A stretch of 64,000 nt of DNA from an uncultured Clostridia bacterium (GTDB lineage Bacteria; Bacillota; Clostridia; Christensenellales; UBA1242): contig CANQOO010000003.1 in the NCBI GenBank assembly GCA_947625515.1, positions 1 through 64,000 on the forward strand. The letters run 5' to 3'. Positions 34,276 through 42,531 of the stretch are shown here, piece by piece (position 1 is the first letter of the stretch; each line of letters opens with the position of its first letter). Made by a program: the position numbers and the translations under genes. The notes beneath the pieces are model-generated. The model saw only the letters and a program-made list of their open reading frames with translations. It ran no database searches and had not been told where the DNA came from.

Positions 34276-34420
34276 GCGTATATTAAGTTGAGAAAACAAA
34301 CATGATTATTGTCGAAATTTGACGATTGCCCGTGCCGCGGTTGACGCCAAATTAGTTTTGAAAACCTCAAAATGAAAAGCATGGAAAAAGCCGCGGGTGA
34401 TTAAAGAATTGGAGAGATTT

Positions 34421-35641
34421 ATGTCTAAAAAACTTAGATTGTTTGCAAATATTTCATATTTTGCCGTGATTTTGGTGTTTGTCGGGGTGAGGATTTGTTC
34501 TTCATTGGGCGTTTTCTCTTTCATGGGCAAATATGCTGACACAATCATGGGCTTCGTCACGCAAGTTGGCATCATTTTGCTGCTGCCGCTTTTTATGTTT
34601 AAACTGCTCAGCAAAAAAACTGTCAAGCAAACATTTGATTTTTGCGGCTATAAAAAAACTTCTTGGAAGGTGCTCGTTGGTGCCGTCCTGCTTGGCGTGG
34701 TGGTGTTCTTCTTGAATTTTTATGTCTCAAACTTTTTCCAATTCATCATCCAGGGGTTGGGCTACAAGCCGGCAACGGGCGGCGGGGAGAGTTTGCCTGC
34801 AACTTGGTGGGCACTTCTTTTGGACATTTTCACAACTGCCGTGCTTGCGGGCGTGTGCGAAGAAACGCTTCATCGCGGGCTGCTTCTGAAGGGCAATTCC
34901 AGCATTGGAATAAATCGTGCAATTTTGCTGTCTGGGCTGCTTTTTGGGCTGCTTCACATGAACATTATGCAGTTTTTCTACGCGACTTTGATTGGAATTT
35001 TCCTTGGCTATTTGTGCGTGATGTGCAATTCAATTTTTCCGTGCATGATTGTGCATTTCATGAACAACGCCCTCTCGGTGTTCTTCTCGTTTGCCGCTCG
35101 AAAAGGGTGGGCGATTGGCGGAATTTTTGACGCTATTTCCAACTTTATCGGGCAGAACATTGTTCTTGGCGGATTCTTCTTCATTTTGCTGCTTGCATTG
35201 TTTGTTTTCATAGGCTTTGAAATAACAAAATATATGGCGAAAGAAAGCTTTAGATATTCCTTCTCAAAACGCCAAAAACAACTTGCAAACCTTGCCATCC
35301 GTGACAGTTATTTCAAACAAATTGAAGATATCAAAAATGGCGGAGAGCAGCCAGAGCCACTTTTTAAAACTGAAAATAAGACAATTTATTTGGACTTCAA
35401 GCAGTTTGTCAATTATGTGGGCAAAAATGTTTCTTCCGCCGTTTTGGATGAGGATTCGTCGAATGACGAGTCGCAAAAAAATGTGCAAGAATCGCAGAAA
35501 AAAAGTGACGGGCAGAAGAAAAAATTTTCTGAAAAAATCCTTGCAAATATTGACCTAAAAAATAAAATTTTGATATATGGCTGCATCGCACTTGGCGTTA
35601 TTGTCACATTCATGACCTATCTCTGGGGCGTTCTTAGATAA
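34421..35641 (+). CDS. CPBP family (CAAX protease-like) membrane protein 2
   Basis: 406 aa. Motif 1 is CEETLHRG (EExxxR), motif 2 is FGLLHMN, motif 3 is HFMNN. Same overall form as its neighbour: an N-terminal membrane bundle, a charged stretch (about residues 275-375) and a single C-terminal membrane segment. ATG at 34421 has GGAGAG 4-5 nt upstream, unlike the neighbour. The 145-bp gap between the two contains no clear promoter or terminator, so co-transcription is plausible. Probably an old tandem duplication. Confidence 0.85.
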   Translation: MSKKLRLFANISYFAVILVFVGVRICSSLGVFSFMGKYADTIMGFVTQVGIILLLPLFMFKLLSKKTVKQTFDFCGYKKTSWKVLVGAVLLGVVVFFLNFYVSNFFQFIIQGLGYKPATGGGESLPATWWALLLDIFTTAVLAGVCEETLHRGLLLKGNSSIGINRAILLSGLLFGLLHMNIMQFFYATLIGIFLGYLCVMCNSIFPCMIVHFMNNALSVFFSFAARKGWAIGGIFDAISNFIGQNIVLGGFFFILLLALFVFIGFEITKYMAKESFRYSFSKRQKQLANLAIRDSYFKQIEDIKNGGEQPEPLFKTENKTIYLDFKQFVNYVGKNVSSAVLDEDSSNDESQKNVQESQKKSDGQKKKFSEKILANIDLKNKILIYGCIALGVIVTFMTYLWGVLR

Positions 35642-35995
35642 AAAATGTGTTAAAAATTATGAAAAAAATTATGCCAAAAATTATGTGGAACAAATTTGTT
35701 GAAAAAATTGAGAAAAATTTTAAAAAATAATGCTAAACAAACGAAAAATAGCGACGCATAGTTTTGAAAAAATAATTGGAAAAAATTTAAAGTAAAATAT
35801 AGAAATTTTTTTAAAAATTGCAAAAATAATTTTGAAAAAAAATTAATAATAACAAAAAAAGCAAAATAAAAATGCTGAGAAATATTTGAAAATTTGTCAA
35901 AAATTTGCAGGAAATAAAATTTATTGCGGGGAAATAGGAAAAAATAACAAGAATAGAGAAAAAATTCATAAGAAATTCAATTTTTGAGGGAACAA
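35642..35995. other. Gene-free, extremely A-rich spacer
   Basis: 354 bp of A/T-rich sequence with repeated AAAAATT and AAATAA words. No promoter, ORF or RNA could be supported; no terminator for the CPBP gene was seen. Confidence 0.5.
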
Positions 35996-36451
35996 ATGAA
36001 CATAAATTTGGTTTGCGTAGGAAATTTGAAAGAAAAATTCACCAGAGATTGTGCTGCGGAATACATCAAGCGGCTGGGTGCTTTTTGCAAACTGAATGTT
36101 GTGGAAATTAAAGAGCAAAATGTTCTGGAAAATCCCGCACTTGTCCTGCAAAAAGAGGGTGAGGACATCATTAAAAATCTTAAAGGCTTTGTGATTTTGT
36201 GTGATATTTCCGGTGAGGAATATTCCAGTGAAATTTTTGCGGAAAAATTGGAGAAAATCTTTATGGAAAACTCTACAATAACCTTTGTTATTGGCGGCAG
36301 CTATGGCGTCAGTGAAAGCGTCCGCTCACACGCCAATGCCAGAGTCTCTTTTTCGCACATGACCTTCCCGCACAATCTTTTCCGTGTCATGCTTTTGGAG
36401 CAAATATATCGTGCCTTCACCATTCTTGCTGGAAAGGCATATCACAAATGA
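35996..36451 (+). CDS. rlmH: 23S rRNA (pseudouridine1915-N3)-methyltransferase RlmH
   Basis: SPOUT-class methyltransferase acting on the assembled ribosome, 151 aa from the ATG at 35996 (SD GAGGG, 5 nt). The knot region GGSYGVSESV and the C-terminal SFSHMTFPHNLFRVMLLEQIYRA block, in two parts, are characteristic. Normal length. Monocistronic in a long AT-rich setting. Confidence 0.95.
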   Translation: MNINLVCVGNLKEKFTRDCAAEYIKRLGAFCKLNVVEIKEQNVLENPALVLQKEGEDIIKNLKGFVILCDISGEEYSSEIFAEKLEKIFMENSTITFVIGGSYGVSESVRSHANARVSFSHMTFPHNLFRVMLLEQIYRAFTILAGKAYHK

Positions 36452-36674
36452 TGTGCGGCGACACTTGGGAAAGATGAAAAATTTTCAAAAGCGAAAAAAA
36501 TGTTCGGCATTTGATGGAACATTGTTGAAAAAAACATATTTTGAAATAAAGCCTCTTAGTATAAAATGCCCCACAAAAATTTTTTGCAAAACTTGTTTTT
36601 AAGATATCTAAAAAAATTTTAAAAACTTGCTTAAAAAAATAATTGAAAAATATAAATCTTCTTTGCAAAATTGC
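36452..36674. other. Gene-free AT-rich region upstream of rpsB promoter
   Basis: No gene or structured element was recognised. Sequence is A/T-rich with several poly-A and poly-T runs. Confidence 0.4.
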
Positions 36675-36704
36675 TTGCATTTTCTTTTATTTTGTGATAT
36701 CATC
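36675..36704 (+). promoter_or_regulatory. rpsB-tsf promoter
   Basis: TTGCAT (36675-36680), 17 bp, TATCAT (36698-36703) with TGTGA extended element, identical in its -10 block to the efp promoter. Confidence 0.7.
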
Positions 36705-36709
36705 TTCTC

Positions 36710-36883
36710 GTCATTGAAGACAAAAAGCACTTGAAAGCGTTTGACGTCTGTTGCCTGAACGCATGTGGATGATGGAAAATTTTTAAGTCGATGTGAATCT
36801 TTCCACACTGCAAAAGACGGTCAGTCTTGGGTTGAAGTCAACAAAACTTTCAAGGAAGGACAAAAAACGGAGGTATAAAAATT
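36710..36883 (+). promoter_or_regulatory. Long rpsB 5' leader, possible S2 autoregulatory RNA
   Basis: About 175 nt lie between the predicted start and the ATG of rpsB. rpsB leaders regulated by S2 are known in several bacteria. This one contains recurring GACGTC/GACGGTC and GAAGTC segments that could pair, but I did not match it to a described S2-leader fold. SD AACGGAGG closes it. Confidence 0.35.
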
Positions 36884-37825
36884 ATGTCAGTTATTTCAAT
36901 GAAACAACTTTTGGAGGCAGGCGTTCACTTCGGCCATCAGGCAAGAAAGTGGAACCCAAAGATGAAGCAATACATTTTCACCGCTCGAAATGATATTCAC
37001 ATCGTCAACCTCGAAGTTACAAGTGAGCAAGTGGACAAGGCCTATTCATTTGTTCGAGACATTGTTGCAAGCGGAAAGAGCATTCTTTTTGTCGGCACAA
37101 AGAAACAGGCTCAAGAGGCAATCAAGGAAGAAGCCGAAAGATGCGGAATGTATTATGTCAACACACGTTGGCTGGGCGGCACACTCACAAACTTCAAAAC
37201 AATCCGTGCAAGAATTGAACGCCTCAACAAACTTAACCAAATGGAAAAAGTGGGCGAGTTTGACCTTCTTCCAAAGAAGGAAGTTGCTCTTTTGAAGCAA
37301 GAGCGTGAAAAGTTGGAGAAAAACCTGGGCGGCATTAAAGAAATGCATGACCTTCCAGGCGTGCTGTTTGTGGTTGACCCTTCAAACGAAAAAATTTGCG
37401 TTCACGAAGCAAAAATTTTGCACATCCCTGTTGTCAGCCTTGTTGACACAAACTGCGACCCAAGCGACGTTGACGTTGTCATTCCAGGAAACGACGACGC
37501 CATCCGTTCTGTGAAACTTATCGCAAGTGCCATCGCTGACGCTGTCATTGAGGCTCGCGAGGGCGTTTCTATGAAGAAGGACGACGAAGAGGGTGCAGGT
37601 GAAGAGGCCGTTGACCTTGAAAGTCTGCTCACTGCCGCAAAGCCAAGCGTGGAACTTGCTGAGGCAGGCGAAGAAAAAGAAACAAAACCTGCAAAGAAGC
37701 GTCCAGTGAAGAAAGAGGCTAAGCAAGAAGAGAACGCCGAAGCCGCTGAATCTGCTGAGGCTCCTAAAGCTGAAAAGCCAGCAAGAAAAGCTCCTGCAAA
37801 AAAAGCAGAGCCTAAGGCAGAATGA
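36884..37825 (+). CDS. rpsB: Ribosomal protein S2 with extended C-terminal tail
   Basis: Small-subunit protein, 313 aa. The core [19 protein letters not shown] and the later [14 protein letters not shown] block ([15 protein letters not shown]) are standard up to about residue 228. The remaining 80 or so residues are a low-complexity Ala/Lys/Glu tail (repeats of PAKK, KAEKPA, KAPAKK) beyond the usual 230-260 length. SD CGGAGG. Co-transcribed with tsf, the standard rpsB-tsf pair. Confidence 0.97.
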   Translation: MSVISMKQLLEAGVHFGHQARKWNPKMKQYIFTARNDIHIVNLEVTSEQVDKAYSFVRDIVASGKSILFVGTKKQAQEAIKEEAERCGMYYVNTRWLGGTLTNFKTIRARIERLNKLNQMEKVGEFDLLPKKEVALLKQEREKLEKNLGGIKEMHDLPGVLFVVDPSNEKICVHEAKILHIPVVSLVDTNCDPSDVDVVIPGNDDAIRSVKLIASAIADAVIEAREGVSMKKDDEEGAGEEAVDLESLLTAAKPSVELAEAGEEKETKPAKKRPVKKEAKQEENAEAAESAEAPKAEKPARKAPAKKAEPKAE

Positions 37826-37970
37826 TTGCTTGTCCGCATCGTGGCGAACTTGCACATTGCAACAACATTTATTTTCAAATTTAAAAATTTAAAAATTTTC
37901 ACAACGAAATTTTCACAATGAAGCATTTTTCAATTTAAGAATTAATTTTCAAATTTAAGGAGAAAAAGAT

Positions 37971-38627
37971 ATGAATTTCACAGCACAAGATGTCGCAAAA
38001 TTGCGTGCACAAACTGGCGTTGGGATGATGGAATGCAAAAAAGCACTCACAGATGCCAACGGAGATTTTGAAAAAGCCATCGTTCTTTTGAGAGAACGCG
38101 GACTTAAAGCGGTTGACAAAAAACAAAGCCGCATTGCCAGCGAAGGATTGGTGCAGAGTTATATCCACATGGGCGGAAAGATTGGCGTTTTGGTGGAAGT
38201 GAACTGCGAAACTGACTTCGTGGCAAAGAGCGAAGATTTCCAAATGCTTGTTAAGGACATTGCAATGCATATCGCTGCCGCAAACCCAAAATATGTTTCG
38301 GAAGCCGAAGTTGACCCTGCTGAACTGGAAAGCGAAAAAGAAATTTTGCGTGTTCAGGCGTTGAATGAAGGAAAACCTGCCGCAATCGTGGACAAAATGA
38401 TTGAAGGAAGAATCAAGAAATATTATGAAGATGTCTGCCTGCTTAATCAGCATTTTGTTAAGAATCCAGACCTCACCATCAAAGACCTTCTCACTGAGGC
38501 GACGCTTAAAATTGGCGAAAAGATTTCCATTCGCCGCTTTGTGAGATATGAACTTGGCGAAGGCCTTGAAAAACGCAGCGACAACTTGGCAGAAGAAGTT
38601 GCAAAACAAATGGCAGGCAATAATTAA
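37971..38627 (+). CDS. tsf: Elongation factor Ts
   Basis: Nucleotide exchange factor for EF-Tu, 218 aa. [12 protein letters not shown] near residue 20 and [11 protein letters not shown] near residue 75 are the two EF-Ts signatures. It is the short form (about 200-220 aa) rather than the about 290-aa form. SD AAGGAG, 8 nt. Followed by a strong terminator, so rpsB-tsf form one unit. Confidence 0.96.
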   Translation: MNFTAQDVAKLRAQTGVGMMECKKALTDANGDFEKAIVLLRERGLKAVDKKQSRIASEGLVQSYIHMGGKIGVLVEVNCETDFVAKSEDFQMLVKDIAMHIAAANPKYVSEAEVDPAELESEKEILRVQALNEGKPAAIVDKMIEGRIKKYYEDVCLLNQHFVKNPDLTIKDLLTEATLKIGEKISIRRFVRYELGEGLEKRSDNLAEEVAKQMAGNN

Positions 38628-38657
38628 GCATAGATAACAGGGCAAACTTTAAAAATG

Positions 38658-38684
38658 TCACACCAAAACGGTGTGATTTTTTTT
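38658..38684 (+). terminator. Terminator of rpsB-tsf
   Basis: TCACACC-AAAAC-GGTGTGA stem-loop followed by eight T. Confidence 0.92.
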
Positions 38685-38764
38685 ATCGTTTTTTTTCTTG
38701 ACGCTTTTGTTTGTTTTGATTTTCGTGTTGTTCGTTTTGATTTTTTGTTTGTGGGTGATTTTGC

Positions 38765-38794
38765 TTGCAAAAGGCGGGTGCGGTGTGTTATATT
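38765..38794 (+). promoter_or_regulatory. frr operon promoter
   Basis: TTGCAA, 18 bp, TATATT with a TGT extended element; about 14 nt before the AAGGAG SD of frr. Confidence 0.5.
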
Positions 38795-38814
38795 TTAACA
38801 TAAGGAGTTTTTTT

Positions 38815-39381
38815 ATGGACGAAATGATTGAAGAAATCTTCTCATCCCTGCATGAAGATTTGGAAAAAGCATATTTGCATCAGCAAAATGAATATCTTGT
38901 TATCAGGGCGGGAAGAGCAAATCCGCACATTTTGGACAAAGTTATGGTGGAATATTATGGCGTTCCAACCCCAATTGTGCAGATGGGAACTGTCACTGTG
39001 AGTGAGGCGAGAATCTTGAATATAAACATCTGGGATGCTTCTCAGATTAAAAATGTTGAAAAAGCAATCTCGCAGGCTGACATCGGCATCACTCCAACTG
39101 ACGATGGCAAGACAATCAGGCTTGTTTTTCCGCAGTTGACCGAAGAACGCAGACGCGAAATTGTCAAAAATGTCAAGAAACTTTGCGAAGAAACCAAGGT
39201 TGCAATGAGAAACGCTCGTCGTGACGCACTTGAAATGCTGAAAGACCTCAAAAAAGATAGTTCAATCTCTGAGGACGAGTATGCCACCTACGAGAAAAAT
39301 GTGCAAAAGGAAATTGATAAATACACCGCAAATGCCGACGCTCTTGCTGACGAGAAAGAAAAAGAAGTGATGACAGTTTAA
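38815..39381 (+). CDS. frr: Ribosome recycling factor
   Basis: Splits post-termination ribosomes with EF-G, 188 aa, normal length. RAGRANPHILDKVMVEYYG, DIGITPTDDGKTIRL and RREIVKNVKKL are family hallmarks. ATG at 38815 chosen (AAGGAG, 7 nt); upstream in-frame codons encode a hydrophobic stretch that is intergenic sequence. Heads frr-uppS-cdsA-rseP. pyrH, often upstream, is missing. Confidence 0.96.
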   Translation: MDEMIEEIFSSLHEDLEKAYLHQQNEYLVIRAGRANPHILDKVMVEYYGVPTPIVQMGTVTVSEARILNINIWDASQIKNVEKAISQADIGITPTDDGKTIRLVFPQLTEERRREIVKNVKKLCEETKVAMRNARRDALEMLKDLKKDSSISEDEYATYEKNVQKEIDKYTANADALADEKEKEVMTV

Positions 39382-39481
39382 ATAAAAAACTGCACTTTGT
39401 TTTCTTTTGCCGCTTGTGGGAAAAGACGTGATAAGGCTGCACTTGTTTAACAAAAGACCGACACGAATAAATTGGGTTAAT

Positions 39482-40183
39482 ATGTTTAAAAAGAAAACTG
39501 AATTGAAATTTCCGACTCATATTGCGTTCATCATGGACGGCAATCGCAGGTGGGCGACAGCACGCGGGCTGAACAAGATGTTGGGGCATAGGCAGGGGGC
39601 TGTTGCTCTGAAAAACATCATTGCAGATTTATGCGAGATAAAAGAAATTAAATATGCATCATTTTTCGCGTTCTCGACCGAAAATTGGAAACGTGACCAG
39701 AAGGAAATTGACTATATCTTCGCTCTTATCCGCGAAATGGTGCAAGAAAATGAGGAAAAGTTCCTTAAACGAAACATCAAGTTTGTGCCGATGGGAGATA
39801 TTTCACGCTTTCCGGAGGATATGCAGGCAGCAATCGTCCGCGTGCGAGAGCAGACCAAAAACAACACCGGCCTTGTGGTGAATTTGGCGATAAACTATGG
39901 CGGCAGATTGGACATTGTGCAGGCTGCAAACAAAGTGTTCAAAACTGGGCAGGTTCTGACGGAGGAAAATTTGCGTGAAAATTTGTTCGCGGGGGACATA
40001 CCGGACATCGACCTTTTGGTGAGAACCAGCGGCGAAATGAGAATTTCCAATTTCATGCTGTTCCATCTGGCATACAGTGAACTTTATTTCACAAAAACCT
40101 ATTGGCCGGATTTTGATAAGAAACAACTTTTCAAGGCGATTGAAGAGTTTTCTGGACGAGAGAGAAGATTTGGAGGTAAATAA
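39482..40183 (+). CDS. uppS: Isoprenyl (undecaprenyl diphosphate) synthase
   Basis: Cis-prenyltransferase making the lipid carrier for peptidoglycan, 233 aa. FIMDGNRRWA at the N-terminus and RTSGEMRISNF near the C-terminus are the substrate-binding motifs. Met at 39482 is the family-consistent start; only a weak SD (TTGGG) precedes it. Upstream of cdsA as in B. subtilis. Confidence 0.95.
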   Translation: MFKKKTELKFPTHIAFIMDGNRRWATARGLNKMLGHRQGAVALKNIIADLCEIKEIKYASFFAFSTENWKRDQKEIDYIFALIREMVQENEEKFLKRNIKFVPMGDISRFPEDMQAAIVRVREQTKNNTGLVVNLAINYGGRLDIVQAANKVFKTGQVLTEENLRENLFAGDIPDIDLLVRTSGEMRISNFMLFHLAYSELYFTKTYWPDFDKKQLFKAIEEFSGRERRFGGK

Positions 40184-40191
40184 GAAAAATC

Positions 40192-41160
40192 ATGAAAAAA
40201 CGAATTTATACTTCTGTGGCGATTGTGCTTTCGCTGGCACTGTTGTTTGTGCTGAAAGTGTATGTGAGCGAATATTTCTTCGATGCATTCTTTGGCATTG
40301 TGGCATGCTTCGCCGCATATGAAATGTCGCGTATGCTGACCAAGGCGGGCAGATTTAATTTTCACTATGTTGCGGTGCTTTTCCCGTGCTTGCTGCTGGC
40401 GGGCAATTTGATTGGCATCCACTTTTGTGCCACATCTGGCGACATATATTGGATTCTCTACACCATTTTGATTGACCTTGCCCTGATGCTTTTGGTCGCA
40501 GGCGGTCTCTTTTTGTGGGGGATTGTTTTTAGAAAGAAAACCAAAAACGAAATTTCTGTCCGAAACCTGAGGGGGACAAGCGTGGAAAAATTTGCGTTCA
40601 GCAAGGCGTTATCCACACTTGTTTGCTTTGTTTATCCGGCATTTTTGTTCTTGTTTTTCAATTTAATCAACCACCTGCATCAACTTCCGCTTGAAAAACT
40701 TGAAGGAGTGGAAAATTTGCCTCTGGCGTCCACTTTTGTGCTGCTTGTTGCCATCCTTATCCCGATGATTACCGACACTTTTGCCATGCTGATGGGTTCC
40801 CTGATTGGCGGGAAGAAACTTTGCCCAAAAATCAGCCCCGGCAAAACCATCTCTGGGGCAGTAGGCGGCACCGTCTGGTGCTTGCTGGTGTGCATATGTG
40901 TATATTTGGTGTTTGGCTGCATGCCAGTTTTCCAATCCTTCCTTTCAGTTCTGCCAATTTGGGCGTTCTTGATTGTTGTGCTGCTTGGCTCCGTCATTTC
41001 GCAGGCAAGCGACATCCTTGAAAGCGTCATCAAAAGGCGGGCAAATGTGAAAGACAGCGGCAGAATATTGCCGGGGCATGGAGGGATGCTGGACAGAATT
41101 GACAGCTATATCTTCATTGCTCCGTTTGTGCTGCTTGCATTTTGGATTTGTTTGCTTTGA
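40192..41160 (+). CDS. cdsA: Phosphatidate cytidylyltransferase
   Basis: Makes CDP-diacylglycerol for phospholipids, 322 aa with about eight membrane segments. The family signature is complete: SQASDILESVIKRR, then KDSGRILPGHGGMLDRIDS in two parts. Begins 9 nt after uppS; a GGAGG lies rather far upstream (15 nt). Confidence 0.94.
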   Translation: MKKRIYTSVAIVLSLALLFVLKVYVSEYFFDAFFGIVACFAAYEMSRMLTKAGRFNFHYVAVLFPCLLLAGNLIGIHFCATSGDIYWILYTILIDLALMLLVAGGLFLWGIVFRKKTKNEISVRNLRGTSVEKFAFSKALSTLVCFVYPAFLFLFFNLINHLHQLPLEKLEGVENLPLASTFVLLVAILIPMITDTFAMLMGSLIGGKKLCPKISPGKTISGAVGGTVWCLLVCICVYLVFGCMPVFQSFLSVLPIWAFLIVVLLGSVISQASDILESVIKRRANVKDSGRILPGHGGMLDRIDSYIFIAPFVLLAFWICLL

Positions 41161-41272
41161 CGCCCATAAAAAAGACGGACATTGGCAGCATTCTGGCAAA
41201 ATAATAAGGGTTGCCAACTGAAATTTTTCTGACAATTTGGCAAAAATGCCATGAGGAAGAAGGTGAAAAAAT

Positions 41273-42472
41273 ATGATTGTTCTTTACATCTTGCTCGCGG
41301 TTGTAATTCTGCTTTTTATGGTGCTTATTCACGAATTTGGGCATTATATTGTTGGCAAACTGCTCAAATTTCGCATTACAGAATTCTCCATTGGCTTCGG
41401 CTTCCCAATTTTCACTCACACAAGCAAAAAAACGGGTGAAAAATTTTCTCTTCGTATTTTTCCGCTGGGCGGATATTGCTCTTTCTATGGTGAGGACGAA
41501 GAAAAAGACGTGGCAGACGAACTTTCTTTCAACAATCAAAAACCTTGGAAGAGGATTTTGGTCTTTTTGGCAGGGGTGACGGCAAATTTCATCACCTCAA
41601 TCATCTTTTCTTGGATTTTGCTCTGCTGTGCCGGATATGACATTCCGCAGGTGAAGCAAGACACCACTTTCACCACTCAGGTTGGGGAGGTGGAATATGC
41701 CAACGACTTTGTACTTGGCGATGTCTTGACGCACATCAACGGCGACAAAATTGACTTTGCTTTTGGCATCAACTTCAACCCAACACTCAGCGAGTTGGAA
41801 AGCGAAGCCCTGAAATTTTATGACGAAAAATATCAGGCATATCTCGCTGCCAAAACTGAGGCAGGTGAAGAAGGCAGTTTGGAGGACTTTCTTGCAAACG
41901 CCGACTTTGAAATTAAAACTTTGCAGATGACTGCGGAAAATGCCGGCAAAAGCGAGGACAAGACATATTACATTCTGCCAATCATTGAAGACTATCAGGA
42001 AGGCACAGGGGATGAGGCGGTCACCAAGCAAAGACTAAGCGTGAAGGTCGGGCTGGAATCGGGCGTGATTCAGGCATACAGATTCACCGCGTGGGACGGC
42101 TTTTGCCGCTCTTTTGAAATGGCTTTCGGCTTTGGCTGGGTGGTGCTTAAAGGATTGTGGCAACTTATCACTTTCCAAGTGCCAATCACTGAGATGGGAG
42201 GCACAATCACCACAATTTCGCTTATCGCAACATATGCTCAGCAAAATCTTTCTTATCTATTGTTCTTCATTCCGTTCATTGCTGCCAACCTTGCCGTGTT
42301 TAACATCTTGCCAATCCCTGCACTTGACGGTTCGCACATCATTTTCACGCTGATTGAGTGGATTCGCGGCAAGCCAATCAACCGCAATGTGGAAAGCATG
42401 ATTCATTTTGTTGGACTTTGCATTTTGTTTGGATTTGTGATTATCATCGACATTTTGCATTTTGTGCTTTAG
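41273..42472 (+). CDS. rseP: Site-2 protease RseP/RasP
   Basis: Intramembrane zinc metalloprotease, 399 aa. HEFGH at residues 20-24 in the first membrane helix and NILPIPALDGSHI near the C-terminus carry the metal ligands. The segment between (about residues 110-270) would hold the PDZ domain, but it has an acidic insertion with weak PDZ similarity. Cleaves anti-sigma factors or signal peptides in related bacteria. dxr, which separates cdsA and rseP in B. subtilis, is missing. SD AGGAAGAAGG. Confidence 0.92.
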   Translation: MIVLYILLAVVILLFMVLIHEFGHYIVGKLLKFRITEFSIGFGFPIFTHTSKKTGEKFSLRIFPLGGYCSFYGEDEEKDVADELSFNNQKPWKRILVFLAGVTANFITSIIFSWILLCCAGYDIPQVKQDTTFTTQVGEVEYANDFVLGDVLTHINGDKIDFAFGINFNPTLSELESEALKFYDEKYQAYLAAKTEAGEEGSLEDFLANADFEIKTLQMTAENAGKSEDKTYYILPIIEDYQEGTGDEAVTKQRLSVKVGLESGVIQAYRFTAWDGFCRSFEMAFGFGWVVLKGLWQLITFQVPITEMGGTITTISLIATYAQQNLSYLLFFIPFIAANLAVFNILPIPALDGSHIIFTLIEWIRGKPINRNVESMIHFVGLCILFGFVIIIDILHFVL

Positions 42473-42496
42473 CGGCTTTAAATTGCATCATCTTGC

Positions 42497-42525
42497 TTGA
42501 CAAAATCTCCTTTTTCGTTTAAAAT
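42497..42525 (+). promoter_or_regulatory. Promoter of PolC-like gene, leaderless arrangement
   Basis: TTGACA (42497-42502), 17 bp, TAAAAT (42520-42525), then 6 nt to the ATG at 42532; no SD. Confidence 0.7.
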
Positions 42526-42531
42526 GAAAAC

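Noticed and set aside
34276..34420. Two CCGCGG-containing segments as an inverted repeat or terminator between the CPBP genes
   Set aside because: Pairing is short (6-8 bp), loops are over 70 nt and no T-run follows.
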